NCBI RefSeq assembly: GCF_009827545.1 | Contig: NZ_WTYS01000001.1 | Location: forward strand, 1,327,772 to 1,391,771 | DNA length: 64,000 bases | Source of the DNA: Pontixanthobacter gangjinensis | Lineage (GTDB): Bacteria > Pseudomonadota > Alphaproteobacteria > Sphingomonadales > Sphingomonadaceae | Direction of reading: 5' to 3' | Shown here: piece by piece, positions 1 through 9,502 of the stretch | Layout: every line of letters starts with the position of its first letter | How positions within the stretch are numbered: position 1 is the stretch's first letter | Position numbers and translations under genes: made by a program | The notes under the pieces: model-generated | What the model saw: the letters and a program-made list of their open reading frames with translations, nothing else | The model's database searches: none | Told to the model about the DNA's origin: nothing

Positions 1-289
1 TGCATGCCTCGCAAGCGGCAATGCAGGTTCGCAGCATCGACTCGATAATGCCAACATTCCCGGAGGTCCGTCTCGAAGCGACACGGTAGGTGGCGGTGCA
101 AATGTCCGAGCAGTCTGAACAGGCTCGAATGCACGCTGCGGTATCCATATCCTCTGCACTGCAGGCGTCGGCGCAACTGTTACAGATCGCAGCGCAATAC
201 ATTGCATGCTTCACTGCCTCACCCAGTTGCTCGTTGTAATCTGCGCCCACTTGCGGGTGATCTTGGATCATGGCTTTGATCGACATCAT
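1..289 (-). CDS. Four-helix-bundle copper-binding protein (Csp/DUF326-like), partial
   Basis: My own translation of the minus strand from the ATG at 289-287 gives a reading frame that stays open to the window edge, so the C-terminus is missing. It starts MMSIKAMIQDHPQVG and carries at least ten cysteines in helical CxxC or CxxxC spacing (CAAICNSCADAC, CSDCSDIC, CIAACEAC). This is the pattern of the four-helix-bundle copper-storage proteins, which bind Cu(I) through Cys lining the bundle. The start has a good ribosome-binding site (AAAGGA, 5-7 bases upstream). No signal peptide is visible, so a cytosolic form is likely. The family is recognised by pattern; metal specificity is inference. Confidence 0.8.
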   Translation of the reverse strand, partial: MMSIKAMIQDHPQVGADYNEQLGEAVKHAMYCAAICNSCADACSAEDMDTAACIRACSDCSDICTATYRVASRRTSGNVGIIESMLRTCIAACEAC

Positions 290-397
290 CTATTCCTTTC
301 AGTTGTTTAAGAGATAAGCGCATGGAGTAGTGGGAAAGTTCCCAACCGATTTCATCCGGCCCTTTCCGTTTCCGTCTGTTCCAGCTATGTTCTAGCA

Positions 398-1807
398 ATG
401 GAAATTTTTGAAATTGCTCTGATATTTGGCGCGCTCCTTCTTGGTGCCGCCGCCGGCTGGTTTGTTGGCTCTCGCCCTGTCGCTGAATGGCGTTTGCGGT
501 TTGAAGAGCGCAACGGTGAGGCGAAAGCTGCGGTCGAGAAAGTAAGCCGCATGGCGCCTGAATTGGCGACGATGAGCGACCGAGCAGCGCGGGCTGATGG
601 GCTGGCAGAAATGCTTGACCGGTCCCGCGAAGAATTGACCGGACTGAAAGCACAGGCTGCCGGATTCGCCGAGCAAAAGCGCTTGCTTGAAGAAAGCCGC
701 GAGAAGTTGCTCAAAGAGTTCGAGAACACTGGGGCGCAGGTCCTTGGAAAAGCTCAGGAAGCATTTCTCACGCGCGCGAATGAGCGGTTCAAGCAGTCCG
801 AAGAGGTCGGTGAACAACGGATCAAGGCTTTGCTCGAACCGGTTGGATTGCGGCTCAAGAATTATGAGGAGCAAGTGGCGATGCTCGAAGCCAAGCGGGT
901 CGATGCGTTTGGCCAGCTGACTGGACTGATTGACAATATGCAGAAGGGTCAGGAAGAAGTCCGGCGAGAGGCGCAGCGGCTCGGCAACTCATTGACCAAT
1001 GCCCCCAAGGCGCGCGGGCGTTGGGGTGAGAGGGCGCTTCAAAATGTTCTCGAACAATGCGGACTGTCCCAGCACACAGATTTCAATCTGGAGCAGTCGG
1101 TCGATACTGCTGACGGACGGCTGCGCCCTGATGCTATCGTCAATGTGCCGGGCCAGAAAAAGCTGATCATCGACGCCAAAGTATCGCTTAATGCGTATCA
1201 AGAGGCGTTCGAGGCCGATGATGATGATGTGCGTAAATTGGCGCTCGGCGCTCACGCAAAATCAATGCGCAATCATGTGCAAACCTTGGGTGCAAAGAGC
1301 TACCAAAGCCAATTTGAGGATGCGCCTGACTACGTGGTGATGTTTGTTCCGGGTGAACATTTTATCGCTGCCGCGCTGGAAGCTGATCCTGATCTGTGGG
1401 ACTTTGCTTTCCAGAACGGCGTGTTGCTTGCATCGCCAACCAATCTGGTCGCGATCGCGCGCACCATCGCGCAGGTCTGGCGGCAGGACCAACTGGCCGA
1501 TGAAGCCCGCGAAATCGGCAAGGCAGGGGCCGAATTGTACAGCCGGCTTGAAACTGCATCCCAGCACCTGAAGCGGATGGGGTCGGGGTTGGAGTCAGCG
1601 GTAAAAAACTACAACAGTTTCGTTGGCAGTTTTGAGCGCAATGTCCTCTCTTCCGCCAAGCGCCTGTCTGAAAAAGGTATCGAGGTTGGCAAGCGTGAGA
1701 TTGAAGAAGTGCCGTTGGTTGAAAGCGCACCTCGCTACACCGCCGCTGATGTCGCAGACGAAACCGCGGCGCTTCCTGATCAATCCAAAGACGCTAGCAC
1801 CTCGTAA
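398..1807 (+). CDS. rmuC: DNA recombination protein RmuC
   Basis: 469 residues with the RmuC plan: one N-terminal membrane segment (about residues 5-22), a long charged coiled-coil region (about 30-170), then a PD-(D/E)xK-type nuclease-like domain. That domain is marked by GRWGERALQNVLEQCGL near residue 208 and LIIDAKVSLNAY near 255. RmuC restrains DNA inversions at short inverted repeats; its exact biochemistry is not settled. The C-terminal tail after about 430 is low in conservation features. The gene is monocistronic here and its end overlaps the convergent RNA methyltransferase gene by 28 bases. The ribosome-binding site before the ATG is weak, but no better in-frame start exists. Confidence 0.9.
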   Translation: MEIFEIALIFGALLLGAAAGWFVGSRPVAEWRLRFEERNGEAKAAVEKVSRMAPELATMSDRAARADGLAEMLDRSREELTGLKAQAAGFAEQKRLLEESREKLLKEFENTGAQVLGKAQEAFLTRANERFKQSEEVGEQRIKALLEPVGLRLKNYEEQVAMLEAKRVDAFGQLTGLIDNMQKGQEEVRREAQRLGNSLTNAPKARGRWGERALQNVLEQCGLSQHTDFNLEQSVDTADGRLRPDAIVNVPGQKKLIIDAKVSLNAYQEAFEADDDDVRKLALGAHAKSMRNHVQTLGAKSYQSQFEDAPDYVVMFVPGEHFIAAALEADPDLWDFAFQNGVLLASPTNLVAIARTIAQVWRQDQLADEAREIGKAGAELYSRLETASQHLKRMGSGLESAVKNYNSFVGSFERNVLSSAKRLSEKGIEVGKREIEEVPLVESAPRYTAADVADETAALPDQSKDASTS

Positions 1808-2601
1808 GCCAGCACAGCGCCGGCAACGGCTGCATTCAGACTGTCTGCACGGCCTTTCATCGGCATCGTGACCCGCAGGTCACAAGCATTTTCGTAAGCT
1901 TCGGGCAGACCACGCGATTCATTGCCGACAAGGATGAAGCACGGCGCCGCGTAAGGCGCATCGCGATAATCGACGGCATTGCGCAAGCTTGCGGCGATAA
2001 GTTGCCCCCGCTGATTTTCTGGACCGCTTCGCAACCACGGCAGGAAATCATCCCAACTCGTTTGCCCGATCTGTTGGGTAAAAACGGCTCCCATGCTGGC
2101 GCGGACAGCTTCGACGCTGAACGGATCGGCGCAATCATCAATCAGGATTAGGCCACCAGCACCCACCGCGTCGCAAGTGCGCAGCATCGTTCCCAAATTA
2201 CCCGGGTCTCGCAGCGCTTGCGCTACCATCCAGATTGATCCGGCAGTCCGGTCAAGCGACGTCAAACTAGTATCGAACTCTGTAAAAACGCCGGCAACTG
2301 CTTGCGGATTATCCTTGCCAGTAATCTTGGTCAGAATCTCGGCAGGTGTCACGATTATCTCGCCACCATTTTGCGCGACGGCATGTTCCAATTCATCCAG
2401 CAGCTGATGCGGGTCACGTTTGTCCGCCATAATTAGCGTTTCAGGCAGCTTCCCACATTCGCGTGCATCGGTCAGCAGACGGAGGCCTTCGGCGAGAAAT
2501 TTCCTCTCCCGCTTTCGGTGTTTTTTGTCGCGCAGGCTGCGGAGATATTTCACCGTTGGATTGGAAAATCCGGTAATCTCTCGGCGTTCAATAGCAGGCA
2601 T
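1780..2601 (-). CDS. TrmH/SpoU-family RNA 2'-O-methyltransferase
   Basis: 273 residues. The N-terminal substrate-binding part (NPTVKYLRSLRDKKHRKRER) is followed by the SPOUT catalytic domain with its three motifs: ALRDPGNLGTMLRTCDAVGA (about 130-150), NESRGLPEAY (about 225) and the knotted SLNAAVAGAVLAYE close to the C-terminus. The family methylates ribose 2'-OH in rRNA or tRNA using SAM; the exact target cannot be read from the sequence (RlmB-like 23S rRNA methylation is one option). It is the last gene of the PTS cluster. Its ATG overlaps the ptsH stop in a TAATG junction, which suggests translational coupling. Confidence 0.88.
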   Translation of the reverse strand: MPAIERREITGFSNPTVKYLRSLRDKKHRKRERKFLAEGLRLLTDARECGKLPETLIMADKRDPHQLLDELEHAVAQNGGEIIVTPAEILTKITGKDNPQAVAGVFTEFDTSLTSLDRTAGSIWMVAQALRDPGNLGTMLRTCDAVGAGGLILIDDCADPFSVEAVRASMGAVFTQQIGQTSWDDFLPWLRSGPENQRGQLIAASLRNAVDYRDAPYAAPCFILVGNESRGLPEAYENACDLRVTMPMKGRADSLNAAVAGAVLAYEVLASLD

Positions 2602-2879
2602 TACTCCTCGCCGAATCCGTCAGCGATAATTGCCCCCAATTCTTCCAGCACAGCGCCGTGATTGTCGCCTGCGACAATCAACTCAATGGTGTCGCCCTTT
2701 GCCGCGCCTAGCATCATCAGTCCGAGAATCGAGCCGCCCGCCGCTTCATTCCCATCTTTGGCTATTTTTACATCGCACCCTTCGGGAAGCTGGCTCACCG
2801 CGTTCACGAATTTCGCGCTTGCGCGGGCATGAAGACCGCGTTGGTTTATGATGATGTAGCTCCGGCGTGCTTCGGTCAT
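2601..2879 (-). CDS. ptsH: HPr-family phosphocarrier protein
   Basis: 92 residues. The phosphorylatable His is H17 in NQRGLHARAS, and the regulatory Ser region is GGSILGLMML with S50, the site a HPr kinase would modify. In alphaproteobacteria this HPr belongs to a regulatory phosphorelay (PTS-Ntr type) rather than to sugar uptake: phosphate passes from EI to HPr to EIIA proteins. The gene overlaps the EIIA gene upstream by four bases (ATGA) and the methyltransferase downstream by one, so the three are probably translated together. The kinase gene hprK lies two genes upstream in the same cluster. Confidence 0.93.
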   Translation of the reverse strand: MTEARRSYIIINQRGLHARASAKFVNAVSQLPEGCDVKIAKDGNEAAGGSILGLMMLGAAKGDTIELIVAGDNHGAVLEELGAIIADGFGEE

Positions 2880-3289
2880 TTTGCGAGCTCCCCTTCGCCC
2901 AAAAACTCCGAAGCTATGGTGATATAGGTTTTTCCGGCATCGCGCGCTGCGGTCGCCGCGGTTAAAACATCGCTCTTCTTGCGGACGCCAGCCAAACGGA
3001 TCAACATGGGCAAGTTGATACCGGCAATCACCTCTACCTTGTCCTTTTGCAAAAGTGATATGGCAAGGTTGGAAGGCGTCCCGCCAAACAAATCTGTCAA
3101 AATAATCACGCCGTTCCCAGTATCCACTTCTGAAATAGCTGCTGAGATCTCGGCGCGGCGCTGCTCCATGTCATCATTGGGTCCGATGCACACGGTTGCA
3201 ATCGATTCTTGCTTGCCCACGACGTGTTCCATCGCATTGACAAATTCGTCGGCCAATTGACCATGGGTCACCAGAATCAAACCTATCAT
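2876..3289 (-). CDS. PTS EIIA component, mannose/fructose type
   Basis: 137 residues starting MIGLILVTHG, with H9 as the expected phosphorylation site. ILTDLFGGTPSNLA is the typical second signature of the EIIA-Man fold. I use the ATG at 3289 because the family starts directly before the first beta strand; the frame is open another 46 codons upstream, but that stretch overlaps rapZ and has no family resemblance. No EIIB or EIIC gene is nearby, so the protein most likely acts as a phosphorylation-dependent regulator receiving phosphate from the adjacent HPr. Its stop overlaps the ptsH start (ATGA). Confidence 0.9.
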   Translation of the reverse strand: MIGLILVTHGQLADEFVNAMEHVVGKQESIATVCIGPNDDMEQRRAEISAAISEVDTGNGVIILTDLFGGTPSNLAISLLQKDKVEVIAGINLPMLIRLAGVRKKSDVLTAATAARDAGKTYITIASEFLGEGELAK

Positions 3290-3350
3290 GAGAGAATTAT
3301 CTGTTCCGCTGCCATTGTAGTTGATGGGAAAGTGTTCGGGGTGCGAGGCA

Positions 3351-4277
3351 TCATGCCTTAAGTCCTTCAATCTCGTCCGCTGCGCGCGACCCCAAATTGC
3401 GATGAAGAACCGTGGGCGAAAATCCATGCTCGTGCAAGCTATTGGCCATTAGTGCCGCGGTAAAGACCGAGCGGTGACGCCCCCCAGTACAGCCGAAAGC
3501 AATATTGACGTAGCTTTTGCCCTGGGCTGCGTAGCGCGGCAACAAAGTCAGCAACAAATCGCGGATCTGGTCAAAAGCCTTATCGAAGGCAGGGTCTTGC
3601 TTAATGTGCACACCGACTGGATCATCCAATCCTGTCTGCTCACGCAATTCGTCAATCCAGTGGGGGTTGTCGAGAAAGCGCATGTCAAACACCAGATCAG
3701 CCAACGGGGGAGTGCCTCTCGCAAAGCCGAAACTGGAGATAATGACCGACATACTTTGTGGCGCAGTGCCCGAAAATTGCTCGCGGATTGATTGTTGAAG
3801 CTGATTGCTGGCAAAGGCCGATGTGTCGATTACTGCGTCGGCCCACCGGCGCAAAGGTTCGAGCAGTTCGCGCTCAGCCTGAATGCCCACATGGACCGGG
3901 CGCTCATGCGCCATAGGATGGCGTCGGCGAGTTTCATTATAGCGCCGTTCAAGCTCGCTGCTGGCGCAATCAAGAAACAAGGTCGTGATTTGCAAATCGC
4001 TTCTGGCAGCGAGCTGTTTGACTTTGGTGATGATATCATGTGGAACAAACCCGCGTGTGCGCGAGTCAAATCCGATGGCCAACGGTGAAGATTGTCCGTC
4101 ACGATCGGCATGGTCGATCAATCCGCCGAGCAAACGGATCGGGAAATTGTCGATCGCTTCCCAGCCCATATCTTCCAACACACGCAATGCGGTCGTTTTG
4201 CCTGCGCCGGACAGGCCAGTCACAAGCAGTATACGCTGCATAGCCGGGGGGCTGGAGGGTCGCGAATCGTCAATCAT
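3351..4277 (-). CDS. rapZ: RNase adapter protein RapZ (P-loop nucleotide-binding)
   Basis: 308 residues. Walker A GLSGAGKTT (21-29, Lys27) is followed by the RapZ signature RVLEDMGWEAIDNFP, and the C-terminal domain contains FGCTGGRHRSVF, a hallmark of the family. In enterobacteria RapZ guides RNase E to a small RNA in amino-sugar control; in alphaproteobacteria only the linkage with the PTS-Ntr/HprK genes is clear. Lies between hprK and the EIIA gene in the usual order for the group. A shorter start at Met13 (4241) is possible; neither start has a strong ribosome-binding site. Confidence 0.93.
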   Translation of the reverse strand: MIDDSRPSSPPAMQRILLVTGLSGAGKTTALRVLEDMGWEAIDNFPIRLLGGLIDHADRDGQSSPLAIGFDSRTRGFVPHDIITKVKQLAARSDLQITTLFLDCASSELERRYNETRRRHPMAHERPVHVGIQAERELLEPLRRWADAVIDTSAFASNQLQQSIREQFSGTAPQSMSVIISSFGFARGTPPLADLVFDMRFLDNPHWIDELREQTGLDDPVGVHIKQDPAFDKAFDQIRDLLLTLLPRYAAQGKSYVNIAFGCTGGRHRSVFTAALMANSLHEHGFSPTVLHRNLGSRAADEIEGLKA

Positions 4278-4336
4278 GGGGTGGGCGGTTTGGGCCTAAA
4301 CGTGCACGATGGAAAGGCCTATCGCGGTAAGCCGGT

Positions 4337-4765
4337 TCAACCAGGCAATCCGTATACTTTCAGCGCGTGCTCGGCCCGTATGCAATCAGTCAGACCGTTC
4401 AGAGTGAATTCGATTGATGGAATGGAGCAACCTTCAATCTCTTTAGTCTCAGCACGTTCGAGATAGCGGGGCGCATCGGTTGATAGGGAAAGGTGCAACG
4501 CCACCTTGCCCGATGTTGTCGGAACAGTGATCAGACCAACGTTGCGCAATTCAACCAACACCTCTGTCTCGGATGGCGGCGATGCCGTTAATCTTTCTCT
4601 GTCGCGTGAAAGCCGCACCCCGTCATCACCGATTAAGATTGCGCCTCTGTCGATAAGGGCAAGGGCAAGAGAGGTTTTGCCCGCGCCTGGTGCACCGCTG
4701 ATCAATATCGCCTGTCCGCCAATCTTGACCGACGTGAATTGGCTGAGCCTCGCGATTTCAGACAT
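4337..4765 (-). CDS. hprK: HPr kinase/phosphorylase, short alphaproteobacterial form
   Basis: 142 residues, equal to the catalytic half of firmicute HprK. The Walker A motif is GAPGAGKTS with Lys30, followed by IGDDGVRL, the acidic/catalytic stretch. The N-terminal domain of long HprK is absent, which is normal for alphaproteobacteria and not a truncation. It should phosphorylate HPr on the Ser-50-like site and so couple nutrient state to the phosphorelay. It starts 9 bases after the chvG stop, consistent with a chvI-chvG-hprK-rapZ-EIIA-ptsH transcription unit. Confidence 0.92.
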   Translation of the reverse strand: MSEIARLSQFTSVKIGGQAILISGAPGAGKTSLALALIDRGAILIGDDGVRLSRDRERLTASPPSETEVLVELRNVGLITVPTTSGKVALHLSLSTDAPRYLERAETKEIEGCSIPSIEFTLNGLTDCIRAEHALKVYGLPG

Positions 4766-4774
4766 GGGGTGCCA

Positions 4775-6379
4775 TTATAGAAAACTTGGGTTTGCATTGG
4801 GTAGACAAAGCACGAGGCAAGCGCCCTTTTTCCCGTCTGTCCGGTCATGTGCGGACAATGTGCCATCGTGCGCTTCGGCGATTGTCCGTCCGATAGCCAA
4901 TCCCAAGCCACTGTGGTCACCGAATGCTTCGGAATCAGGGCGCACCGAGTGGAACCGGGCAAAAACCTTCTCCTGGGCTTCTGCAGGTATTCCAACGCCC
5001 TGATCACAGACTGACAAAGAGACAGTTTCTTCATCGAGAGATATGGTCACGTCAATCACGCCGTCATCTGGCGAGAACGATACGGCATTGTCGAGCAGGT
5101 TTTCGATAACTCTTTCAAGTCGGACAGGAACCCCTCTTACCAACGTCTTACCGATCGGTCGGTGCAAAACCACTTTCAGTTTTTCGTTCTCGTCGCGGTT
5201 CTCGCGCCTATCGATAATTGCTCTGGCGAGGCCAGAAAGATCGAGGGTTTCAAAAGTAGTGCGAGACATCTCTGCATCGATCCGACTGGCATCTGCGATC
5301 TCGGTGATCAACCTATCAATTCGTCGGACATCGTGAGAGGCAATATCGATCAGCTGCCGCCTTAACTTTTGATCCTCGACGCGGCCGAGCGATTCAATCG
5401 CACTGCGCAAACTGGCAAGGGGGTTCTTGATTTCATGTGCAACATCGGCCGCAAAATGTTCGACCGCATCAATGCGCTGGCGCAGGGCATTGGTCATGTC
5501 GGAAACGGCCCTGGCAAGCAGTCCAATCTCGTCATTCCGTCCGGGTAAACGCGGGACTTCAACCTCGCGTTCCCGGCCTAGGCGGACCCGAACAGCTGCG
5601 CGAGCCAGCGCCTGAAGAGGAGTAACTATCGTGCGGGCCATGTAGAGCGACAGCAAGGTCGATAGCAGCAGTGCCAGGAGAACCGCGCTCATAAGAGTTG
5701 ATCGGGCGCTGCGAACAGTTTCAGTGATATCGGTCGCGTTGCGAGTTGTAAGCAGGGTTGCACCCTTCAACCCAACTGGCGCCGCAGCATTAATCACCGG
5801 CGTCCCGTCAGGTGCATCGCGCAGCTGGATTTGCGACAATCCGTCGGCCTGAGCGCGGGCCAATTCGGGCCAAGAAGTGGCCTTGGCTTCTGGCGGTTCG
5901 ATGTAGTCGGGGATCGGTTCGGCGCCAACAATAGTATCGACGGCGCGATCGAGCATTTGTGCGAAATCTTCCTGCCAATTGTCCTGCATTGGATCGTCAA
6001 AGGTGAAGGCGGGCTCGTCTAACTCGAAACTATCCGCCCATAGATTGCCCTCTGCGTCGAACATCCGCAGCCGCATGCGTTGCTCTTTTCCGATTTGGAT
6101 CAGCAAGGCTTCCTGCCGCTCGCGCGTGGCGCCGGCAAGCGCTTCGGCGGTAATTTGGGCTTCAATCCTTGCCAGTTTGTAGCGCTCGTCAAGCAACTGT
6201 TTGCGGTAGCCGTCGAGGTAAAATATGCCTCCGCCCAGCAACGCCAGCGGCAAGATATTTACCGCGAGAATGCGTGACGTCAGCGATAGGCCGCGCATCC
6301 AGCCAAGCTGTTCCACGCCCTCTTCCAAACGCTCGGCTGAGCCCGCTTCAGCCATCGGTAAAGCTGTATCCTGCGCCAT
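4775..6379 (-). CDS. chvG: Sensor histidine kinase ChvG
   Basis: 534 residues. Order: first membrane segment (about 35-55), periplasmic sensor region (about 56-225), second membrane segment (about 228-248), HAMP (about 250-300), H-box [16 protein letters not shown] with His315, then N, G1 and G2 boxes ([30 protein letters not shown]). ChvG/ExoS-type kinases sense acid and envelope stress and phosphorylate ChvI. The start overlaps the end of chvI by 32 bases; Met9 (6355) and Met28 (6298) are alternative starts. Neighbours chvI, hprK and pckA match the conserved alphaproteobacterial arrangement, which is the main reason for choosing ChvG over a generic kinase. Confidence 0.92.
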   Translation of the reverse strand: MAQDTALPMAEAGSAERLEEGVEQLGWMRGLSLTSRILAVNILPLALLGGGIFYLDGYRKQLLDERYKLARIEAQITAEALAGATRERQEALLIQIGKEQRMRLRMFDAEGNLWADSFELDEPAFTFDDPMQDNWQEDFAQMLDRAVDTIVGAEPIPDYIEPPEAKATSWPELARAQADGLSQIQLRDAPDGTPVINAAAPVGLKGATLLTTRNATDITETVRSARSTLMSAVLLALLLSTLLSLYMARTIVTPLQALARAAVRVRLGREREVEVPRLPGRNDEIGLLARAVSDMTNALRQRIDAVEHFAADVAHEIKNPLASLRSAIESLGRVEDQKLRRQLIDIASHDVRRIDRLITEIADASRIDAEMSRTTFETLDLSGLARAIIDRRENRDENEKLKVVLHRPIGKTLVRGVPVRLERVIENLLDNAVSFSPDDGVIDVTISLDEETVSLSVCDQGVGIPAEAQEKVFARFHSVRPDSEAFGDHSGLGLAIGRTIAEAHDGTLSAHDRTDGKKGACLVLCLPNANPSFL

Positions 6380-7121
6380 AAAGCGTCTCGATTGCGTTGA
6401 ATTCCCGATCTACTACTCGGAATTTGCGGCGCATACGTTTGATGTGGCTGTCCACTGTGCGGTCATCAACGAAAATATCGTCGGGATAGGCGGCATCCAT
6501 CAGTTGGTTGCGCGATTTGATTACTCCGGGGCGGGTCGCCAAAGCCTCGAGTATCAGGAATTCCGTCACTGTTAGAGACACAGGCTTGCCTCCCCAACTG
6601 ACATGATGCCGCGCCGGGTCCATTACCAGCCGCCCTCGCGCAATTTCATCCGATGGTAATTCGGATTCGGGAATTGGCACCAAGGGCACGATTCCCGCAC
6701 GCGCATCGCTTCGGCGCAAAATGGCTTTGATTCGGGCAGATAGCAGCCGCAGGCTGAAAGGTTTGGCGATATAATCATCGGCTCCCTCTGCCAGCCCTGC
6801 CTCTTCATCTTGCTCGTCATCCTTACTTGTCAGAAAAATTACTGGCAGCGCGGAGTGCTGGCGAAGGCGGCGGAGCAATTCCATCCCGTCCATCCGCGGC
6901 ATTTTGATATCGAACACGGCCAGATCTGGGGGGTTCTCGAGCAGCGCGCTTAGGGCGGCTTCGCCATCTGAATAAAGGCGTGTGGCATATCCTTCTGATT
7001 GCAAGGCAATCGACACAGTGGTCAAAATATTACGGTCGTCATCAACCAGCGCAATGACTTGCTGCCCCGCAGGCTCTGCTCTGCTTGCATGTGTCTGATC
7101 TTGTACTTGCGAATCCGGCAT
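6348..7121 (-). CDS. chvI: Response regulator ChvI (OmpR family)
   Basis: 257 residues with the start used here. The receiver domain begins [19 protein letters not shown]; the phosphoacceptor Asp is D71 in [10 protein letters not shown] and [12 protein letters not shown] follows. The C-terminal winged helix has [20 protein letters not shown] and [17 protein letters not shown]. The frame is open to an ATG at 7223 (291 residues), but those 34 extra residues lie outside the family and the ATG at 7121 has an acceptable GGAAC-type site. ChvI controls envelope, acid-response and, in rhizobia, pckA expression; here pckA is divergent from chvI. Confidence 0.92.
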   Translation of the reverse strand: MPDSQVQDQTHASRAEPAGQQVIALVDDDRNILTTVSIALQSEGYATRLYSDGEAALSALLENPPDLAVFDIKMPRMDGMELLRRLRQHSALPVIFLTSKDDEQDEEAGLAEGADDYIAKPFSLRLLSARIKAILRRSDARAGIVPLVPIPESELPSDEIARGRLVMDPARHHVSWGGKPVSLTVTEFLILEALATRPGVIKSRNQLMDAAYPDDIFVDDRTVDSHIKRMRRKFRVVDREFNAIETLYGAGYSFTDG

Positions 7122-7248
7122 TGTTGTTCCGATTGCCCATTTCTGTGCGTCAGCTTCCAGATTAGCCCGTTCGGCGTCAGGAAACAACGCGAACGGCGTA
7201 ACTCGCCGCATTTTACCCTGCAAAGGGCTTTAGTCGGGTGATGTTGGT

Positions 7249-7277
7249 TTGACGTGGCGCCGTGCCGATACTATGCG
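7249..7277 (+). promoter_or_regulatory. Possible sigma-70-like promoter for pckA
   Basis: TTGACG at 7249-7254 and TATGCG at 7272-7277 are separated by exactly 17 bases, in the intergenic region between divergent chvI and pckA and about 105 bases before the pckA start. The -35 box is good and the -10 box mediocre. The untranslated leader would be about 100 bases. Seen by eye only. Confidence 0.35.
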
Positions 7278-7382
7278 CAGCGGCAATCGCTGGTGCATTC
7301 GTATGCACAGCGAATCGGATATATTCGCACCCAATCTTCCTCACCGGCCCAGCATTAGGCCGGTTCCGGACAGGAGAGACCT

Positions 7383-8978
7383 TTGACCACCCCGCTTTCC
7401 CACCCCCTGTCGGCACAGGGCATTCAAACCGACGCTGTAATTCACCCAAACCTTGGCACCGCGCAACTTGTCGAACAGGCACTTGAGAACAAGGAAGGCC
7501 GGCTTGCAAAGGATGGGCCGCTTGTGGTCGAAACCGGTCAGCACACGGGCCGTTCTGCCAAAGACAAATTTATTGTTCGTGATGAAACGACCGAAGACAC
7601 GGTCTGGTGGGGCAAGGTAAACGCCTCGATGACACCGGAGCACTTCACTAATTTGAAGGAAGATTTCCTAACTGCTGTCGGGCAGAAAGATACGTTATAC
7701 GTTGCTGATCTGTTCGGCGGTTCGCAGCCAGAGCACCGCGTTAATGTCCGCGTTATCAACGAATTGGCGTGGCATAATCTGTTTATCCGGACTCTGCTTG
7801 TTCGGCCCACGGCTACCGAATTGGCTGACTTCACGCCCGAATATACGATCATTGACCTGCCTAGCTTCCGCGCCGATCCCGAACGGCACGGTTGCCGCAG
7901 TGAAACGGTCGTGGCGGTTAATTTGACTGAAAAACTGATCCTGATCGGCGGCACCAAATATGCCGGTGAAATGAAGAAAAGTGTCTTCGGGATCCTGAAT
8001 TACCTGCTTCCCGTTGATGGCGTCATGCCGATGCATTGCAGCGCGAATATTGGCCCGGACGGCAAAACTGCTGTGTTCTTTGGTCTTTCGGGCACTGGCA
8101 AGACCACACTGTCAGCAGATGCAAGCCGCACACTGATCGGCGATGACGAGCATGGCTGGTCGGATACTGCTGTGTTCAATTTCGAAGGCGGTTGTTACGC
8201 CAAGATGATCAAGCTGTCGCAAGAAGCAGAGCCGGAGATTTTCGCTACCACCAAGATGTTTGGCACGGTGCTCGAAAACGTGGTGATGGATGCCGAAACT
8301 CGCGAACTCGACTTCGACGATAACTCGCTCGCTGAAAATACGCGCGGTGCTTATCCGATCGAATCAATTCCCAACACATCAGCCGATAATCTTGGGCCTG
8401 TGCCAAGCAATGTCATCATGCTGACAGCCGATGCCTTCGGTGTGTTGCCCCCGATCTCACGGCTAACGCCCGATCAGGCGATGTATCACTTCCTTTCCGG
8501 CTACACGGCAAAGGTTGCGGGTACCGAAATCGGTGTGACCGAACCCGAGGCAACATTCAGTACCTGCTTTGGCGCACCATTCATGCCGCGCCATCCAAGC
8601 GTCTATGGCAATTTGTTGAAAGAGCGGATCGCCAAGGGCGGGGTCACCTGCTGGCTGGTAAACACCGGGTGGACCGGCGGCAAATATGGCACCGGCAGCA
8701 GGATGCCGATCAAGGCCACGCGCGCCTTGCTCAATGCAGCTCTGGATGGATCGTTGAATGGCGCAGAATTCCGCAAGGACCCGAATTTCGGCTTTGAAGT
8801 ACCGGTTGCGGTAAGCGGCGTGGATACAGCCATCCTTGATCCTCGTTCAACTTGGGCGGACAAAGATGAGTATGATCGTACAGCACAAAAGCTGGTGAAA
8901 TTGTTCGTCGATAATTTTGCTGAGTTCGAAGCGCATGTTGACGAAGGTGTGCGTCAGGCTGCCCCGACTGCTGCTTAA
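7383..8978 (+). CDS. pckA: Phosphoenolpyruvate carboxykinase (ATP)
   Basis: 531 residues, full length for the ATP-dependent enzyme that turns oxaloacetate into PEP, the first step of gluconeogenesis. Key motifs: [11 protein letters not shown] (substrate region), MHCSANIG, the kinase-1a P-loop [14 protein letters not shown] (about 233-246), [10 protein letters not shown] (metal site) and [10 protein letters not shown]. The start is TTG at 7383, with a strong AGGAGAG site 5-12 bases upstream and no ATG near. The divergent chvI-chvG pair is the conserved neighbour and likely regulator. A terminator follows at 9045. Confidence 0.97.
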   Translation: MTTPLSHPLSAQGIQTDAVIHPNLGTAQLVEQALENKEGRLAKDGPLVVETGQHTGRSAKDKFIVRDETTEDTVWWGKVNASMTPEHFTNLKEDFLTAVGQKDTLYVADLFGGSQPEHRVNVRVINELAWHNLFIRTLLVRPTATELADFTPEYTIIDLPSFRADPERHGCRSETVVAVNLTEKLILIGGTKYAGEMKKSVFGILNYLLPVDGVMPMHCSANIGPDGKTAVFFGLSGTGKTTLSADASRTLIGDDEHGWSDTAVFNFEGGCYAKMIKLSQEAEPEIFATTKMFGTVLENVVMDAETRELDFDDNSLAENTRGAYPIESIPNTSADNLGPVPSNVIMLTADAFGVLPPISRLTPDQAMYHFLSGYTAKVAGTEIGVTEPEATFSTCFGAPFMPRHPSVYGNLLKERIAKGGVTCWLVNTGWTGGKYGTGSRMPIKATRALLNAALDGSLNGAEFRKDPNFGFEVPVAVSGVDTAILDPRSTWADKDEYDRTAQKLVKLFVDNFAEFEAHVDEGVRQAAPTAA

Positions 8979-9044
8979 TCTGAATATTTGACACCAAAGT
9001 CTCAGCAGGCCTGGGCGTTACATGGTTTTACCGTTTGGAGAGGG

Positions 9045-9078
9045 GCCCTCTTCCCGTATTGCGGGAAGGGGGCTTTTC
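9045..9078 (+). terminator. Rho-independent terminator after pckA
   Basis: A 12-bp stem (GCCCTCTTCCCG at 9045-9056 against CGGGAAGGGGGC at 9062-9073, one G-U pair) with a 5-base loop is followed directly by TTTT. It lies 67 bases after the pckA stop on the same strand. Confidence 0.85.
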
Positions 9079-9148
9079 CAATTGCTTGGGCTGGTGCACT
9101 GTTGCTGCGGAGGCCATCCGGCCGTGACTCAATTTCAGGAGAATTAAC

Positions 9149-9469
9149 ATGGGCCTATTCGACACAATTCTTGGCCAAGTGTCCGACAACCCGACCGTAA
9201 AAAACATGGCCGAAAAGCTCGGCATTGATCCGGCAGACGCTGCCAAGGCAGTTGCGGCACTGGGTGAAGCGCATGGCGAGCCGGGCGATACAGTTGAGGG
9301 CGCGGCTGCCAAGACCGGGATGGGCACCGACATTCTTGGCCAAATCAAAGACCAAATAGGCGGCGAAGGGTCGCTCGCAAAATTCGCTTCGATGATTGAC
9401 CAAGATGGTGACGGTAATCCGCTGAATGACGTCATGGGCATTGCCAAAGGGCTGTTTGGCAAAAAATGA
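9149..9469 (+). CDS. Small protein with a calcium-loop-like DxDGDGN motif
   Basis: 106 residues starting MGLFDTILGQVSDNPTVKNM. Small, acidic and Ala/Gly-rich, with no signal peptide or membrane segment. Residues 84-90 read DQDGDGN, followed by PLNDVMGIAKGLFG; such DxDGDG loops plus a C-terminal GLFGKK-like tail occur at the end of some DUF937/YidB-like proteins, so it may be a relative of the DUF937 gene 33 bases downstream. A good site (AGGAGAATTAAC) precedes the ATG. Calcium binding is inference from the motif; no function is known. Confidence 0.75.
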   Translation: MGLFDTILGQVSDNPTVKNMAEKLGIDPADAAKAVAALGEAHGEPGDTVEGAAAKTGMGTDILGQIKDQIGGEGSLAKFASMIDQDGDGNPLNDVMGIAKGLFGKK

Positions 9470-9502
9470 TCGCGCGATTTTAGGTTTGATTGGGAGAATA
9501 TT

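Noticed and set aside
3474-4466. Plus-strand frames opposite rapZ and hprK
   Set aside because: Overlap well supported minus-strand genes and have no conserved features.
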